A stretch of DNA of 64,000 bases from Tranzscheliella williamsii (Eukaryota > Basidiomycota > Ustilaginomycetes > Ustilaginales > Ustilaginaceae): the NCBI GenBank assembly GCA_023212725.1, contig JALBYF010000024.1, positions 124,001 to 188,000 on the forward strand, written 5' to 3'. Below are positions 9,035 through 18,820 of this stretch, piece after piece. Each line of letters starts with the position of its first letter. The first letter of the stretch is position 1. The notes below the pieces were generated by a model, which was not told where the DNA came from, did no database searches, and saw nothing but the letters and a program-made list of their open reading frames with translations. The position numbers were made by a program, and so were the translations under genes.

Positions 9035-12000
9035 CTAGGCAATTTCGAAGCTCATCTTGATGCCCATGGCGGCAAGCTCGGCGACGAGGTACTTGAGGAC
9101 GTAGGGCACGGCGATCACGTCCAGGTCGCCTCCGAGCGTGCTGCGTAGGACATTGGCGCCAGGCACCGAGAGATGCGACTCGGCACCGCCAATCGGCTGC
9201 CGCTTTCCGCGGAGCGGTTCCAGGCCCTGCTGCCGTCGTACCTCGTCCTCCGCCTTGCACACGCGGCAGAATTCGCCGTTGGGTCCGACGATGGGCGTCG
9301 ACGCCTGGCTGGTCGCGTCAATCGTCGAGATGGTCCCTCCGTGCGCCGAACGCTCCTGCGCTTCGCTTTCAAACCCGACCGAAAGCAGACTGCCGCACGT
9401 TCGACAGACGTAGGCAGTAGAGTAGTCCGAGCAGTTCATCAGCCGGTCTTGCAGCATATACGACGTGCCATGCGCCAGTAGAGCGTCTCGTTCCATCTCG
9501 CCGAATCGGATACCACCCGCTCGCTTTCGTCCCTTGATGGGCTGGCGCGTCAGGGCGTGCACCGGTCCCGTCGTTCGCACCTGGAACTTGTCGTTGACCA
9601 TGTGTCGCAGACGCTGGTAGTAGACCACTCCCAGATAGATATCCGCGCGCAGCTCCTCGCCCGTGATGCCCGAGTACATCGGCTCGTTGCCGACGTGGTT
9701 GTAGCCCGCCGCCTTGAGCTGCTCCCCAAAGAACTCGATCGGCGTGTCCTCCTCCGAATAGGTGAACGGCGTAGCGTCCTGAGCGATGCCGTGCATGGCG
9801 CCAGCCTTGCCTGCAATGCTTTCGATTAACATGCCGATCGTCATTCGCGACGGGAAGGCATGCGGGTTGATGATCACATCCGGTTGCATACCGCTCTCGG
9901 AGAACGGCATGTCAATCGCCGGCCACTTTTGCGAGCAGACACCCTTCTGTCCATGACGCGACGAGAACTTGTCTCCGATGACCGGTGATCGCGTAATGCG
10001 CAGCATGATCTGCACTTTCTGGCACTCGCTGTCCCCCGAGTCCGAGCCAAGCAGCCGGACAGTGTCAATGTAGGCATACTCGTCACCTTTGAACTTTTTG
10101 AAGTTGGTTTTGCCGCTCGTCTCGTCCCAGTAGGCGCAGATCGGCTCACCTGCGAGCACCTTCTGTCCGATGTACGGCAAGCCATCTTGATCTAGTATCT
10201 GCTTTTGTGCGTCCGTAACTCGGTGGTTAGGCGCGAAACCGAAGTGCATCGTCGGCACGCTCGAGCGGCCTGACCGGCCCTTGATGTCGCGCAGATCAAT
10301 CACTTCAGACTTGTAGACGGTGCCGTAGCCAAAGCCTCGCTCGTGTGCCGACTTGTTCAAGATCATGGCATCCTCCATATCATAACCGGTATACGAGATC
10401 ACCGCGACAATAGCATTTGTGCCCTGCGGATAATCATCGAAGCCGTATTTGTTGTGCAGCTCGGGTCGAACAACCGGGGTCTGCGGCGACTGGATCCTGT
10501 ACATCTTGTTGTCGGTACGCTTGTTGATCGCCGTCGAAGGCGTCGCCATGGATTGCTTCCCCATCTGACACTGGTAGACGTTTCGTGGTGACTGATTGTA
10601 GTCAGAAAAAGGAGTAAGATTGGCCAGGACTGACAGCACGCTGGTCGGTGCCAGCTCGACATGGGTGGTGACGCCTGCCTCGATCTCGTCCGGAGTGCAT
10701 GCAATGTCGAGGTAGACCTGTTCAAAGGGGCCGACCATGTCAATCTTGTTGTTGTGCAGCAGCCTGACAGGACGCATCATCCGCGCACGATTCGAGAAGA
10801 GGTAGAGGCCCGAGTACTGGCCGGATCGGGCGGTGGGAACAAAGCCGATCTCAAGATCCAGAGGGACACCATTGACCCGCTCCGTCTTCCAAATCCGGAG
10901 GGCGGTGGCCATGTGCTTGGCAAGGGCAGCAGTGGCATAACCAATGATGGCACCATCAAGCTGCACCACGACGTGCCTGCGTGCATCCACGTTGGCAGCG
11001 AACGACTCGGTCATTCCGAGACCTGACAGAAGCGCGTGGATGTTAGTAACATCCAGATCGCGCGTTGTGATGCGGCACGAGTGCGAGAAGTGATTCAATA
11101 GACCACAAGGAGATCCATCCGGCGTGTGCACCGGGCAAAGGAAGCCCCAAGCCTCAGGCAAGAGCTTTCGAACGGATGTCGTCTTCAGTTCGGCGAAGAA
11201 AGCGCCTCGATGAACACTTCGGAAATGGGCAATGTACCGATAAAAGTTGAGCTTTTCGGCCAGAATGGTGAAACCCGACGTCTGCTGTAAATCCAGGCCC
11301 GAGGGCGACGAGAGATTACCTGTGGCGAGAAACGAGGCAACTTTCACGCCGATATCTGCGCTGACCTTGGCCATAGCCTTCTTGATATACTTGGTGTCGT
11401 AGAAGTCGACTCCCTTGAGGTTCATCCGGACATCTCGAGCAATCTGAGCTCGGATACCACTGACCGCTTCGTCCAACCGTTCTTTAATGATCTGACCGAT
11501 TAGGAAGCCAGGCATCAGAATCTCCTGATGTTGGGGCGAGTCCGGGTTGTCGACACACGACTCGCCAGCAACCAAAGAGTACAGCTTGCGGATCATGAAA
11601 ATGAGAAGCTTGAACTTCTCTCTGGGACTGTCGAGATGGATGAGGAAGATGCGATTGATCAGCTCGCTTCCGATCTGAGCGTCGCTCCAATCCTCTGGGC
11701 ATCCCAGAACGACGCGAAACTTGGAGCCAAGGTACTCTAGGCACTGGTGTCCACTCCAGAGACTGTACTGCTTGAAGTTGCGAAGCAGCAGTTCGACCCG
11801 GTCAGTGATAAAGGTGTTTTCAAAGTCGCCCTGAACGATGTGGGCAAAAATTTCCTTATCAGTGGCATCGACAAGCGCCTTGAGAACCATGACGACAGGG
11901 ACCATGTATTCTTGCTTCCTCCAGCTGAAACGGAGCGTCAAGCCACCGTTGTGGAGATAATGGACAGCGTTGGTGACGCTGATGAGATCGTCCTTGGGAA

Positions 12001-12862
12001 GACAGCGGATGACAACGGCTTTGTTGGAGTAGCTCGGGCCACGCTTTTCAAAAGAAGGCCGCTCGATGGAAGTGACGTGATTGGCCTTGGCAACAATGAG
12101 GTATCGGATCAGACGCTCGTTACCATTGACGAGAAAGTAGCCGCCGAACTCGTTGGCCTCCTCATGCCGATTCACGAGCTCTCTGGAGGTGAGACCTCGC
12201 AGATTGCAACGATTCGACCTGACGAGAATGGGCGTGTTTCCGAGATGGACGATTTCGCTCTGTTCTGGATCGCCATTGATGCTCCAGCAGAATCTGGCTG
12301 TCAACTTGCCCGTATAAGTGATCAGGCGCTCCCTTGCCTCGGATGGGAAAATCCTTCGCTCGCGGACGCCTTTGACCTTGTCAGCGACCATGGGCTTGCT
12401 GAGCTGAACGCTGTCAACGCGCAGGGCAAGACGGTTACCAAGTCCCCTATTGGCATCGCCTTTGCCGTCGAACACGACTCTGGCAGGCAAGCGGCGGATG
12501 CTCTTCTCGAGCAAACCAGTGCCTTCATTGTGAAAGCCAGAGACGAGCGAGTTTTTTGGCGGATCGAGTGATGGGTCTTCCGACCACAAGGCGTTGAAGC
12601 TTTCGATGATGGGAGCGACAAGCTCGGTCAGTTCTGGCTGTACAAATCCGTGGTTGGTCGGGTTGATGTATCGATCCTGACGATCCAGCGTGAAGAAGGT
12701 GTGTCGTTGCTTCCACTTTGGTTCGACGTCGAGAAGCGCAGCTTGCTGCCTAGCCGCCTTTAGCGAGGCGGGTAGCATGGCGCGATCGTCTGGCGGTGTG
12801 GAAGGGCCGTCGAAGGACGACCTCGAGCTGGATGAGCCAGCGGACGACATCGAGTCCACCAT
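9035..12862 (-). CDS. RPA135: RNA polymerase I second-largest subunit RPA135
   Basis: 1275 aa, no intron, from ATG giving MVDSMSSAGSSSS. This subunit forms half of the Pol I active-site cleft that makes 35S pre-rRNA in the nucleolus. Family blocks run in order: INPTNHGFVQPEL, EANEFGGYFLVNGNERLIR, GFLCPVHTPDGSPCGLLNH, SYTGYDMEDAMILNKSA, GDKFSSRHGQKGVCSQKWP, GEELRADIYLGVVYYQRL and a C-terminal four-cysteine zinc site (CRTCG..CRVC). SFNALW and LTPFSDYNQSPRNVYQCQMGKQ favour the Pol I paralogue over RPB2 or RPC2. Length is normal, with an extra disordered N-terminus and a small insertion in the zinc region. The upstream region carries CACGTGA and AAATTTTT. Confidence 0.97.
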   Translation of the reverse strand: MVDSMSSAGSSSSRSSFDGPSTPPDDRAMLPASLKAARQQAALLDVEPKWKQRHTFFTLDRQDRYINPTNHGFVQPELTELVAPIIESFNALWSEDPSLDPPKNSLVSGFHNEGTGLLEKSIRRLPARVVFDGKGDANRGLGNRLALRVDSVQLSKPMVADKVKGVRERRIFPSEARERLITYTGKLTARFCWSINGDPEQSEIVHLGNTPILVRSNRCNLRGLTSRELVNRHEEANEFGGYFLVNGNERLIRYLIVAKANHVTSIERPSFEKRGPSYSNKAVVIRCLPKDDLISVTNAVHYLHNGGLTLRFSWRKQEYMVPVVMVLKALVDATDKEIFAHIVQGDFENTFITDRVELLLRNFKQYSLWSGHQCLEYLGSKFRVVLGCPEDWSDAQIGSELINRIFLIHLDSPREKFKLLIFMIRKLYSLVAGESCVDNPDSPQHQEILMPGFLIGQIIKERLDEAVSGIRAQIARDVRMNLKGVDFYDTKYIKKAMAKVSADIGVKVASFLATGNLSSPSGLDLQQTSGFTILAEKLNFYRYIAHFRSVHRGAFFAELKTTSVRKLLPEAWGFLCPVHTPDGSPCGLLNHFSHSCRITTRDLDVTNIHALLSGLGMTESFAANVDARRHVVVQLDGAIIGYATAALAKHMATALRIWKTERVNGVPLDLEIGFVPTARSGQYSGLYLFSNRARMMRPVRLLHNNKIDMVGPFEQVYLDIACTPDEIEAGVTTHVELAPTSVLSVLANLTPFSDYNQSPRNVYQCQMGKQSMATPSTAINKRTDNKMYRIQSPQTPVVRPELHNKYGFDDYPQGTNAIVAVISYTGYDMEDAMILNKSAHERGFGYGTVYKSEVIDLRDIKGRSGRSSVPTMHFGFAPNHRVTDAQKQILDQDGLPYIGQKVLAGEPICAYWDETSGKTNFKKFKGDEYAYIDTVRLLGSDSGDSECQKVQIMLRITRSPVIGDKFSSRHGQKGVCSQKWPAIDMPFSESGMQPDVIINPHAFPSRMTIGMLIESIAGKAGAMHGIAQDATPFTYSEEDTPIEFFGEQLKAAGYNHVGNEPMYSGITGEELRADIYLGVVYYQRLRHMVNDKFQVRTTGPVHALTRQPIKGRKRAGGIRFGEMERDALLAHGTSYMLQDRLMNCSDYSTAYVCRTCGSLLSVGFESEAQERSAHGGTISTIDATSQASTPIVGPNGEFCRVCKAEDEVRRQQGLEPLRGKRQPIGGAESHLSVPGANVLRSTLGGDLDVIAVPYVLKYLVAELAAMGIKMSFEIA

Positions 12863-13547
12863 ACTGCACGATGCCAGTCAGCTCGAGTAGCCTAGTCCGA
12901 CTGCGCGCTTGCTGCTAGCGTCCGTTGTGGCAAACAGCGGCGGGCTGAGTCCGGGTCAAAGTAAGAGAAGTAGAGACGCGCAAGGCGTGTGACTGCGTAG
13001 GCTTGGTGTGATTGTCTTCAGAGCAAGGAAGAAAACGGCGCGGATCGGCTCAACCCTAACCTTGGATGGGCGGCAGCCTTGGCTTTGCAGTCGGCTTTCC
13101 CGCTTCCAATTGACAGCTTCTCAAAATTCGAGATCCAATTCTCAAATTTTTCTCTTTGGCGCCCTGCCTACTGCTCACGTGACATGCACTTCCCTCCACC
13201 TTACCCTTTCGGGTCACCCAATCCAGCCCTTAGCCACTTCGACTGCGACTTAGCTGTGACTGTAACTGTGGCTGCCGCTCAAGAACAGCAGATGATCATG
13301 ATTGCCACCGAGCGCAGTCGCAGGAGAGATGAAGCTACGCACTTGGCATGGATTGCGTGACGAATGGTGTATTGTCGAAGGAAAGTTGTAGAAGTACAGG
13401 TAATCAAGATCATGTTCTAGCGGTTGTGTTGCATGCTGATCGGCGATGAGAACGTTACTGATGCGAGTTGATAGGGTGCAGTGGTTAGAAGCGGCTGCAG
13501 GGAGGCCGTGCTGAGACGCGGGCTTGCTTGCGAGCGAGCTGAGTCGC
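12863..13547. other. RPA135 promoter and HEM3 3' region
   Basis: 685 bases between two minus-strand genes. It holds the RPA135 promoter with an AAATTTTT element (13144-13151) and TCACGTGA (13175-13182). No coding sequence is supported. Confidence 0.5.
13144..13182 (-). promoter_or_regulatory. E-box plus RRPE-like element upstream of RPA135
   Basis: TCACGTGA (13175-13182) and AAATTTTT (13144-13151) lie about 280-320 bases upstream of the RPA135 start. In yeasts, AAATTTTT is the core of the rRNA-processing element and CACGTGA is a Cbf1-type bHLH site. The same pair in the same order occurs upstream of UTP18. Function here is inferred. Confidence 0.5.
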
Positions 13548-15860
13548 TCATACTTCCCATGCCTTAGGCTGTCCGTCATCTCGAGGTACGAAGCGGCGGT
13601 CGATCTCAAGAGGGTCGTGGCCTGCAGTGGTCATCATCGGTGCATGCGTGCCCGTCCTGGCGTCATGTCTCTGACGCATGGCTTCTAGCTCGGCGGACAA
13701 GCTGACCTCGGTGCGGCCGCGCAACCAAGGCTCCTTGGACTGTTTGAGTACAGTCAGGTCGCCGTGCTCGGCTGCCACGGCCACTCCACTCGTGCCGTTC
13801 TGAAATCGAGGCTCACCGCCAGGTAGACCAGCCGCCTTGCGCTTGCGTGCTTCTTCTCGCCTTCTTTGATCAGCCTCCTCGGCCATCTTCCTATGTCTTT
13901 CCACCTCTTCTAGAATCGCACGCGCTCCTTTCTTGTGGGCGAGCTCGCGAGCGACATGTGTGCCCAGTTCACGCGCATCCTCGAGCGTTCTGCAATGTTT
14001 CGAAGCGCTGTAACGCGACTCCTGGCTACCATCCAGAGAAACGACGATAGCATCCAAGGAGAGCTCTCTACCTTCGGGGGCCGCCGTCGCTCTGTCCACA
14101 ATGCTCATCGACGTCGCCGTAATCTTCTGCGCGATGGTCTCTGCTGACACTTCGGCTGGGCCAAAACCGTTTGTGGTTATTTTTTCAGCTTCGCGTTGCT
14201 GCACACCGGTAGCAAGCGACTCGAGCGGTGGGCGAGAAGGAGCGTGCTTCTCCGCCGATCCATTGCTTAGAGCGGTTTTCGAGCCATTTTTGTCGGCAGC
14301 TAGCTGGTAGGCAGGGATGGTGTGACCATCTTTGAAAAGCGGCGTACCGCCGTTGGGGAGTCCAGCCTTGACATGGGCGTTTCCGTTGGTCATGTAGTCA
14401 TCTACCAGAGCGACGGCCTCGTGCCGAGAACCTTCCACTTGCTCATGATCTTCAAATCGTGTTTCGACGCCGACAGGGATCGAGCATCCACCTTCCAGCT
14501 CCCTCAGCAGCGCTCGTTCGGCTTCTGCTCTGAAGGTGGCGCGCCAGTCACCAATGGAACGAATCATGTCCCTGATTCGGGCATCGCGGTTGTTGGCTGC
14601 TGTAGCCCCTTGAGGAGGCGTTCGCACCTCGATGGCGAGCGAGCCCTGACCGACGGAATGCAAAAGAACAGGCGAGGAGAGGAAGGCGGTGATACGAGGA
14701 TGCAGATTGAGCCGGATCAGCCCGGCTGCAGCGAGGATGAGAGCGGTGTAAGGGCCGTTGGGAGCATCGAGCTTGGCAAGTCGGGTGTTGATGTTGCCGC
14801 GGACGTCGCTGAAGACGAGATGTGGATATCTCCGCCTCAGTTGAGCTACCCGACGCACCGAAGAGGTTCCAATGACAGAGCCGACGGGCAGATCGTCCAG
14901 CACCTTATAAGGTAGGCCCGATTTGACAACAAAGGCGTCCCTAGGATCTTCGCGCTCGAGCACAGCAGCGAGCTCGAGACCGTCGGGTAGCGCTGTAGGC
15001 ACATCCTTGAGGCAGTGGACGATGGCGTCCACGCCACCCTGTTGCAGCGCCACTTCGAGCTCCTTTGTCCAGATGGCCTTTCCTTCGCCTCCGATGACAT
15101 AGAGCGGTGACCGGAGATTCTGATCACCCGCGGTCGACATTGACGTGATTGGAAAGGCGTGCGGCTGGAGTGCCCCCGTTGGCTCAGGCTGAAAGGTGGA
15201 TAGGAGTTTACGCAGATGGGCAATGTCGTGTTGAGAGTGCGCCTCGTCTACCTTCTGTAGTTGCGACGAACGCTCAGATTGGTGGATACCGGCGGCAACA
15301 TCACTGCCGGGAAACAGGGGTGAAGATTTGCCGTAGCGCGCCTCGAGCATTGCGCTGACGTGGGAGCTCTGGACGAGGGCGAGCTGGCTGTTGCGGCTAG
15401 CAAGGACAAGGGTGCAGCTAGGGTCCATCCCAAGTTGGGCGTCCTTGTCTGTGGGCAGAGGATTGATGTTGGCCTCCTTGCGCGCCTGATCGAGCTTCTG
15501 TGCCTTGTCAAACTCGAAAGCCGACGCACTGTGCGTGACCGCCAGCTCGTGCAATGATGGCAGGGTGGGCGTGGGAGAGGATAGCATAGACGAGGAGGAC
15601 GACCTTGACAGCGGAGGGGTTTGCGAAAGATCGTCCGGTGAGCGGAAGAAGATGCAGCGGCCATCGGTGGGGGGGAAAAGCGTCGAGGCAGGAGTATCTG
15701 CCACCGGAGGGTGGCCCGGTGGTAACGGTTGCGACTTGGCATGGGGGACCGGGCACGCCGAAGCATTACCCCACGATGGCTGCTCGCGCGTTTCATCCTG
15801 AGTGGCGGAGCTAGAGGCCGACGTGCCGCCTTCCATTGGCAGCGACGAAAGCGATGCCAT
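13548..15860 (-). CDS. HEM3: Porphobilinogen deaminase (hydroxymethylbilane synthase), greatly enlarged
   Basis: 770 aa against roughly 330-360 for the family. It joins four porphobilinogens into hydroxymethylbilane in haem synthesis. A disordered N-terminus of about 145 residues precedes LVLASRNSQLALVQ (151-164). About 55 extra residues follow before the STAGDQ block. VHCLKDVPTALPDG (281-294), GSVIGTSSVRRVAQLRRRYP, ILAAAGLIRLNL and ELEGGCSIPVGV follow. Cys459 in that last block is the dipyrromethane attachment residue. The C-terminal domain is then interrupted by about 125 low-complexity residues before its last part (LSLDAIVVSLDGSQESRY, about 600). A charged coiled coil and a disordered tail close the protein. 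No splice sites were needed: the whole frame is open. Catalytic residues are present, so it should be active. Confidence 0.95.
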   Translation of the reverse strand: MASLSSLPMEGGTSASSSATQDETREQPSWGNASACPVPHAKSQPLPPGHPPVADTPASTLFPPTDGRCIFFRSPDDLSQTPPLSRSSSSSMLSSPTPTLPSLHELAVTHSASAFEFDKAQKLDQARKEANINPLPTDKDAQLGMDPSCTLVLASRNSQLALVQSSHVSAMLEARYGKSSPLFPGSDVAAGIHQSERSSQLQKVDEAHSQHDIAHLRKLLSTFQPEPTGALQPHAFPITSMSTAGDQNLRSPLYVIGGEGKAIWTKELEVALQQGGVDAIVHCLKDVPTALPDGLELAAVLEREDPRDAFVVKSGLPYKVLDDLPVGSVIGTSSVRRVAQLRRRYPHLVFSDVRGNINTRLAKLDAPNGPYTALILAAAGLIRLNLHPRITAFLSSPVLLHSVGQGSLAIEVRTPPQGATAANNRDARIRDMIRSIGDWRATFRAEAERALLRELEGGCSIPVGVETRFEDHEQVEGSRHEAVALVDDYMTNGNAHVKAGLPNGGTPLFKDGHTIPAYQLAADKNGSKTALSNGSAEKHAPSRPPLESLATGVQQREAEKITTNGFGPAEVSAETIAQKITATSMSIVDRATAAPEGRELSLDAIVVSLDGSQESRYSASKHCRTLEDARELGTHVARELAHKKGARAILEEVERHRKMAEEADQRRREEARKRKAAGLPGGEPRFQNGTSGVAVAAEHGDLTVLKQSKEPWLRGRTEVSLSAELEAMRQRHDARTGTHAPMMTTAGHDPLEIDRRFVPRDDGQPKAWEV

Positions 15861-16557
15861 GCTGCTATCTAACTTGCTGAACAGAAAGCTCGCGAGGTTT
15901 CAGTGTTCGTCTGCTGGGTTCCCTTCGCAGCACAATTATCGAGATGGAAAGTCCTGTAGAAGACGGCCTCTGAGTGCGCTTATGAAGCGCTGTGGTAGCA
16001 CTGAGGCAAACGGTATCCGAGGCACTAGAAGGCTGGTCGGAGAGTAGCAGAAAGGGGGAGAAGGAGGAGCTGGTGTAGGTGTACGTAGAAGGTGGCGGTA
16101 GGTCTTCGGTGGCCACTCAACATTCACATGTGCATGGCAATTTCAGATGGATTTCTCTTCTTTGCGCTTGTTCCCCGCTTCTCTCACCTTGGCTTCAGAA
16201 ATAAGTGAGATGATTCATCCTACAAAACGCAATCTAGGAATCTGTTCCTCCCGCCTACTCTTTACCCGGAGAGCGACGGCCGCCGACTCGATGAAGTCGG
16301 ATTTCTAATCACAGCGACCATGATCAGATGTTAAGGTGGGCTTCACTTCGTACGAGATAGAGCATGGACGCGGCACGTGATAGCAACCCTTACCGCGAAA
16401 TTTTTGGATTTTGGATTTTTGGAGATTTGGCGCTCTATTCTTCTTAGTAGCCGTGGCCGCAAGCCAAGTGGAGAGCGGAAGAGCACTACCTTATGACCTT
16501 GGAAGGAGACAACGACCACTGCGACGCCATCACCCAGCACTCACAACGCTACTGAGC
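15861..16557. other. Divergent promoter HEM3/UTP18
   Basis: 697 bases between two genes transcribed away from each other. It contains CACGTGA (16374-16380) and AAATTTTT (16398-16405) on the UTP18 side. No gene is seen. Confidence 0.55.
16374..16405 (+). promoter_or_regulatory. E-box plus RRPE-like element upstream of UTP18
   Basis: CACGTGA at 16374-16380 is followed 17 bases later by AAATTTTT at 16398-16405, about 150-185 bases before the UTP18 ATG. The order relative to the gene matches RPA135. A ribosome-biogenesis role is inferred from yeast. Confidence 0.5.
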
Positions 16558-18651
16558 ATGGCGAAGGCGAACAAGAGGTCAAGAAACGAGCGCGACGTCG
16601 CAACAGCGTCCCATACCGAAGCTGACGGCATGTCGTTCGCGTTGGGCACAGGCGCCAATAGCCTGCCCGGAAGCAAGAAGAAAAGGCCGCCACCGCCGCC
16701 CGCCGAGAATGAACTGGATCTGGAGAAGCTCATCTTCGGCGGTGCATCCAGCCTCCTATCGCGTCCATCCAGCTCGAGACGCGGCGAAACAGGTACCGAG
16801 TTGGTCGGAGGAGAGCAGGACGACGACGAATCAGATGTGGAAGCAGAGCAGAGCGGTGTGGCCGACGACCAGCTTTTCATGCTCGATACAGCGGCCGGAG
16901 ACGAGGCCGAAGAAGATGCCGAGAATCAACTGGACGATGCTCTTGCACCCTCGAACGCCAGCGCGGACGAGGATGAGGACCGGATCCTGATCGACGGTCG
17001 CAGTAGTAGTCATGACCTTGCCGCCGTCAAGAAGCCAAAACGCGTCAAAAAGTGCGTATGGACGGACCCGGATGATGCCGCGCTTGCTATCAATCTCGAA
17101 CGCGGCAACAACCTGGGCGCTGACGGGTCCAAAGTGGGGGTGAATCGCCTCCGTCGGTTACGAGAGGAAGTGGGCGAGTCGCAGATCAATGGTCTCGAAT
17201 ACGAGCTCCGTCTACGAAGCCAGTTTGAAAAGCTGCATCCACGTCCTGTTTGGGCCTCGCTGCGGCTGTTGTGCGATCCCGTGGACGACGCTGAAGAGCA
17301 TGAGGCGGACGCCAACCCGGCGTCGATCATCAACGAAGACGCCAGCCGCAGCATCAATGACCTGCTTCGCAGTGATACAGGGCTCGTAGAAGGGTATGGA
17401 ACGAAGAACAGCGACCTTGGCTCCGCCGCACTTCGATCTGTCAAAGCGAGAGGCAAGTTGAAGGCAGGCGAGATCGAATTGGATCGGCTGAGAAATGCCA
17501 ACGATGCGCAGACATCCCAAGCCGTCGTTGCAGAGGAAAATCTACCGGGCATAGAGATGGTTCAGTTCCATCCAAGCGCACGCGCGAGCGTCCTCATGAC
17601 GGCGTCGAAAGATCGGCGCGTTCGGCTTTTCCAGATCGACGGCAAGACAAATCCGCTGCTGCAGACCATTCAGGTTCCCGACCTCCCCATCCAGCATGCC
17701 TCGTTCCATCCCTCTGGCTCATCGGTTCTGATGTCGGGATTGAGGCCATTCCTTTATGCCTACGACCTGCAATCCGGTCGGGTGGTCCGGTCCATCCCGT
17801 GGCGTGGATCTGATTCGCTGCAGTCCTCGGAAGAGGATGGCGCTGAGCTGAAGCTTTCCGACGCCAAATTCCAGCCCATGACCGCCGAGGAGGGCAATCG
17901 GTTGCTGGCGATCGGCGGTCGCAGAGGTAAAGTACATCTGCTGGACTGGGGACGGTCGGGCTCGGCGGGCGGCACTCGGATCGGTGGACTGCGTATGAAC
18001 TCGCCCCTTGCCGGATTTACGTGGGATGCCGCTTCGGTTCTTGGAGATCGCGGCACGGGTATCGGCATCACGGGGACGGGCAAGGATGTCGAGATGCTCA
18101 CCCTGTCTACCGAAGGCAGCGTCCATCTGTGGGACATCCGCAATACGGGGGCCGAAGTGGGTTGCATGTCCATCTGGAACGATCCGGGCTCGTTCGGCGC
18201 CAAGGGCCTCGAAGTGTCTCCCAACGGCAGGTTCTGGAGCGTGGGCAGCGAGAACGGCATCGTCAACGTCTACAAGCGCCCGTCCGAGTCGTACGGCGCG
18301 GCGGCGTCGCTCGCCTCGTCGCACGCCGTCGACGCGCTCCCGCCTCCCATGCTCGGCAAGATCCCCGGCGGTAACATCGAAGCGGCCAAGACGATCGAGA
18401 ATCTGCTTACGCCCATCACCACCATGCGCTGGAATCACGACGGCCAGATCCTCGCCCTCGCTTCCAGGTCCAAGAAGGACGCCCTCCGTCTCGTCCACTT
18501 CCCCTCGATGCGCGTCTTCACCAACTGGCCCACCTCGGGCACTCCGCTCGGCTCCGTATCCTCGGTCGACTTCTCCCCCTCTTCCCAGTACGTCGCCATC
18601 GGCAACACCCGTGGTAAAGTTCTTCTCTACTCGCTCAGGCACTACCTGTAA
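16558..18651 (+). CDS. UTP18: U3 snoRNP-associated WD40 protein Utp18
   Basis: 697 aa, no intron; start at the ATG giving MAKANKRSRNERD, as the open frame upstream has no better ATG. Utp18 is a subunit of the UTP-B module of the small-subunit processome. It acts in the nucleolus on 18S rRNA maturation and recruits exosome-associated factors in yeast. The N-terminal 330 residues are acidic and disordered. WD40 repeats begin near VQFHPSARASVLMTASKDRRVRLF and continue through IQHASFHPSGSSVLM, STEGSVHLWDIRNTG and SSVDFSPSSQYVAIGNTRGK. Length is a little above the yeast protein. It shares a divergent promoter with HEM3. Confidence 0.95.
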   Translation: MAKANKRSRNERDVATASHTEADGMSFALGTGANSLPGSKKKRPPPPPAENELDLEKLIFGGASSLLSRPSSSRRGETGTELVGGEQDDDESDVEAEQSGVADDQLFMLDTAAGDEAEEDAENQLDDALAPSNASADEDEDRILIDGRSSSHDLAAVKKPKRVKKCVWTDPDDAALAINLERGNNLGADGSKVGVNRLRRLREEVGESQINGLEYELRLRSQFEKLHPRPVWASLRLLCDPVDDAEEHEADANPASIINEDASRSINDLLRSDTGLVEGYGTKNSDLGSAALRSVKARGKLKAGEIELDRLRNANDAQTSQAVVAEENLPGIEMVQFHPSARASVLMTASKDRRVRLFQIDGKTNPLLQTIQVPDLPIQHASFHPSGSSVLMSGLRPFLYAYDLQSGRVVRSIPWRGSDSLQSSEEDGAELKLSDAKFQPMTAEEGNRLLAIGGRRGKVHLLDWGRSGSAGGTRIGGLRMNSPLAGFTWDAASVLGDRGTGIGITGTGKDVEMLTLSTEGSVHLWDIRNTGAEVGCMSIWNDPGSFGAKGLEVSPNGRFWSVGSENGIVNVYKRPSESYGAAASLASSHAVDALPPPMLGKIPGGNIEAAKTIENLLTPITTMRWNHDGQILALASRSKKDALRLVHFPSMRVFTNWPTSGTPLGSVSSVDFSPSSQYVAIGNTRGKVLLYSLRHYL

Positions 18652-18820
18652 CTCCATCCACTACCATTTCACGCCCCAATGCATGACATGTCAAACTGCA
18701 GTGCTGTCTTGTGTCCATTCCAATGACTTGTATGATGTGTCCTGAGGCTGTCCGTACGGACAAGGCAGCTGCGGGAAGTCGCGACTGGCCAGGCCAGTGT
18801 GAGATGATGCGCAGAGGGTT

